This document shows, piece after piece, positions 4,941 through 5,733 of a DNA stretch of 5,733 nt; within the stretch, counting starts at the first letter, position 1, and every line of letters begins with the position of its first letter. The position numbers and the translations under genes were made by a program. The stretch is taken from NCBI GenBank assembly GCA_027298165.1, contig JAPUGN010000024.1, positions 1 to 5,733 on the forward strand, in the 5' to 3' direction. Under the pieces are notes generated by a model, which was not told the origin of the DNA, ran no database searches, and saw only the letters and a list, made by a program, of their open reading frames with translations. This DNA comes from Nitrospinota bacterium. Its GTDB lineage: Bacteria; Nitrospinota; Nitrospinia; Nitrospinales; Nitrospinaceae.

Positions 4941-5733
4941 TTAGAAAGGTAAGTTGGGGTGGGCGTCCAGCGAAAACGGATCGCATTCAGAATCCAGGCC
5001 TTCCCGGAAACGGTAGTAACCGGCGCAGGCAATCATCGCGGCATTGTCGGTGCACAACACCGGTTTGGGAACAAACACATCGATGCCCTCCTTTTTCGCG
5101 GCGGTGGTCATGCAGTCTCTGAGATAACCGTTAGCGGCGACGCCTCCGGTCACCACGATGCGCTTCAGCGATTCCTGTCGGCAGGCCGTAAGGGATTTGC
5201 GGACCAGCACCTCCACCACGGCTTCCTGGAACCCGGCGGCGATATCTTCATCGATCAGGGACGATCCGTTTTGATGTTTCGACAGTGTGTTGCGGACAGC
5301 GGTTTTCAATCCGCTGAAACTGAAATCGAGGGAATCCTTTTCCAGCCAAGCGCGTGGAAATTTGTAGGCTTCGGAATTACCCTGCCGCGCTTTCTTTTCG
5401 ATGAGCGGCCCGCCCGGATAGCCGAGGCCGAGCATTTTGGCGACTTTGTCGAACGATTCCCCGGCAGCGTCATCGCGGGTGCGGCCGAGATTGAGATACC
5501 GCCCGAAGCCGTCGACCCGGCACAGATCGGTATGCCCGCCGGAAACGATCAGGGCGAGAAAAGGAAACGGCACTTCCTCCTGAAGAAAAATAGCCAGCAC
5601 ATGCCCCTCCAGGTGGTTGATTCCCATAATCGGAATGTCCAGGGAATAGGCCAGGGCCTTGGCAGTATTCAACCCCACCAGCAGAGAAACCACCAAGCCG
5701 GGGCCTGCAGTGGCGGCGATCAGGTCGATATCG
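4941..5733 (-). CDS. tsaD: tRNA N6-adenosine threonylcarbamoyltransferase TsaD (5' end outside the window)
   Basis: TsaD transfers the threonylcarbamoyl group from threonylcarbamoyl-AMP to A37 of ANN-decoding tRNAs (t6A), working with TsaB and TsaE in the cytoplasm. The visible 263 residues align from about residue 72 of the E. coli protein, so about 70 N-terminal residues lie beyond the window. Landmarks in order, by visible residue: TAGPGLV (8-14), the metal-binding NHLEGH (His40, His44), SGGHTD, RTRDDAAGESFDKVAKMLGLGYPGGP, DFSFSGLKTAVRN, AAGFQEAVVEVL, GGVAANGYLR, and CTDNAAM with the metal-binding Asp. All ASKHA-fold motifs look intact. The reading frame is open to the window edge. The TTG at 5696 is an internal leucine codon inside GPGLVVS and not a start. 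tsaD precedes the OleD-like gene by 14 bases. Confidence 0.97.
   Translation of the reverse strand, partial: DIDLIAATAGPGLVVSLLVGLNTAKALAYSLDIPIMGINHLEGHVLAIFLQEEVPFPFLALIVSGGHTDLCRVDGFGRYLNLGRTRDDAAGESFDKVAKMLGLGYPGGPLIEKKARQGNSEAYKFPRAWLEKDSLDFSFSGLKTAVRNTLSKHQNGSSLIDEDIAAGFQEAVVEVLVRKSLTACRQESLKRIVVTGGVAANGYLRDCMTTAAKKEGIDVFVPKPVLCTDNAAMIACAGYYRFREGLDSECDPFSLDAHPNLPF

Noticed and set aside
3928..4986. OleD-like gene starting at ATG 4986
   Set aside because: The extra 20 residues precede the Rossmann strand MNVLVTGG and would overlap tsaD. A ribosome binding site and 14-base gap support 4926.
4941..5696. TTG at 5696 as a tsaD start, giving a short TsaD
   Set aside because: It is the leucine of the conserved GPGLV motif, and the frame stays open with TsaD-like residues to the window edge, so the gene is simply cut by the boundary.

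Overview
The window comes from a Gram-negative bacterial chromosome. The evidence is a secreted M48 metallopeptidase of the BepA/LoiP kind, a YfgM-like membrane-anchored TPR protein, and housekeeping genes (gpsA, tsaD) of ordinary bacterial type. The mixture of gpsA, larB, tsaD and an OleD-like reductase would fit a deltaproteobacterium-like or Nitrospinota-like lineage. That placement is a guess from gene content and protein flavour, not a measured result. No mobile element, phage gene, CRISPR array, tRNA or rRNA was seen. Coding density is very high, and the only sizeable gap is 183 bases (1996-2178).

Layout. Positions 2-1995 (minus strand) hold a tight three-gene unit, in transcription order: a single-pass membrane protein with TPR-like repeats (1995-1309), a secreted zinc metallopeptidase with a C-terminal LysM-like module (1304-210), and a 64-residue SH3-like protein (196-2). 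Gaps are 4 and 13 bases, so this looks like one operon, probably for envelope protein quality control. Positions 1996-2178 are the divergent control region; its minus-strand side carries a perfect TATAAT only 8 bases from the start codon. Positions 2179-3959 (plus strand) hold gpsA (glycerol-3-phosphate dehydrogenase, phospholipid precursor supply) overlapping larB (first step of nickel-pincer nucleotide cofactor synthesis) by ATGA. Positions 5733-3928 (minus strand) hold tsaD (tRNA t6A synthesis, 5' end beyond the window) followed after 14 bases by an NAD(P)-dependent reductase of the extended SDR/3-beta-HSD family resembling OleD.

The 3' ends of larB and the OleD-like gene run into one another, with 32 bases coding on both strands. 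The most interesting points are the two divergent genes that start without a Shine-Dalgarno sequence, one apparently leaderless; the M48/TPR/SH3 envelope cassette; the A9 slippage-prone tract in the small SH3 gene; and the larB and OleD-like genes that stand without their usual pathway partners. No clearly new defence or mobile system is visible, and most of the window is ordinary core genome.
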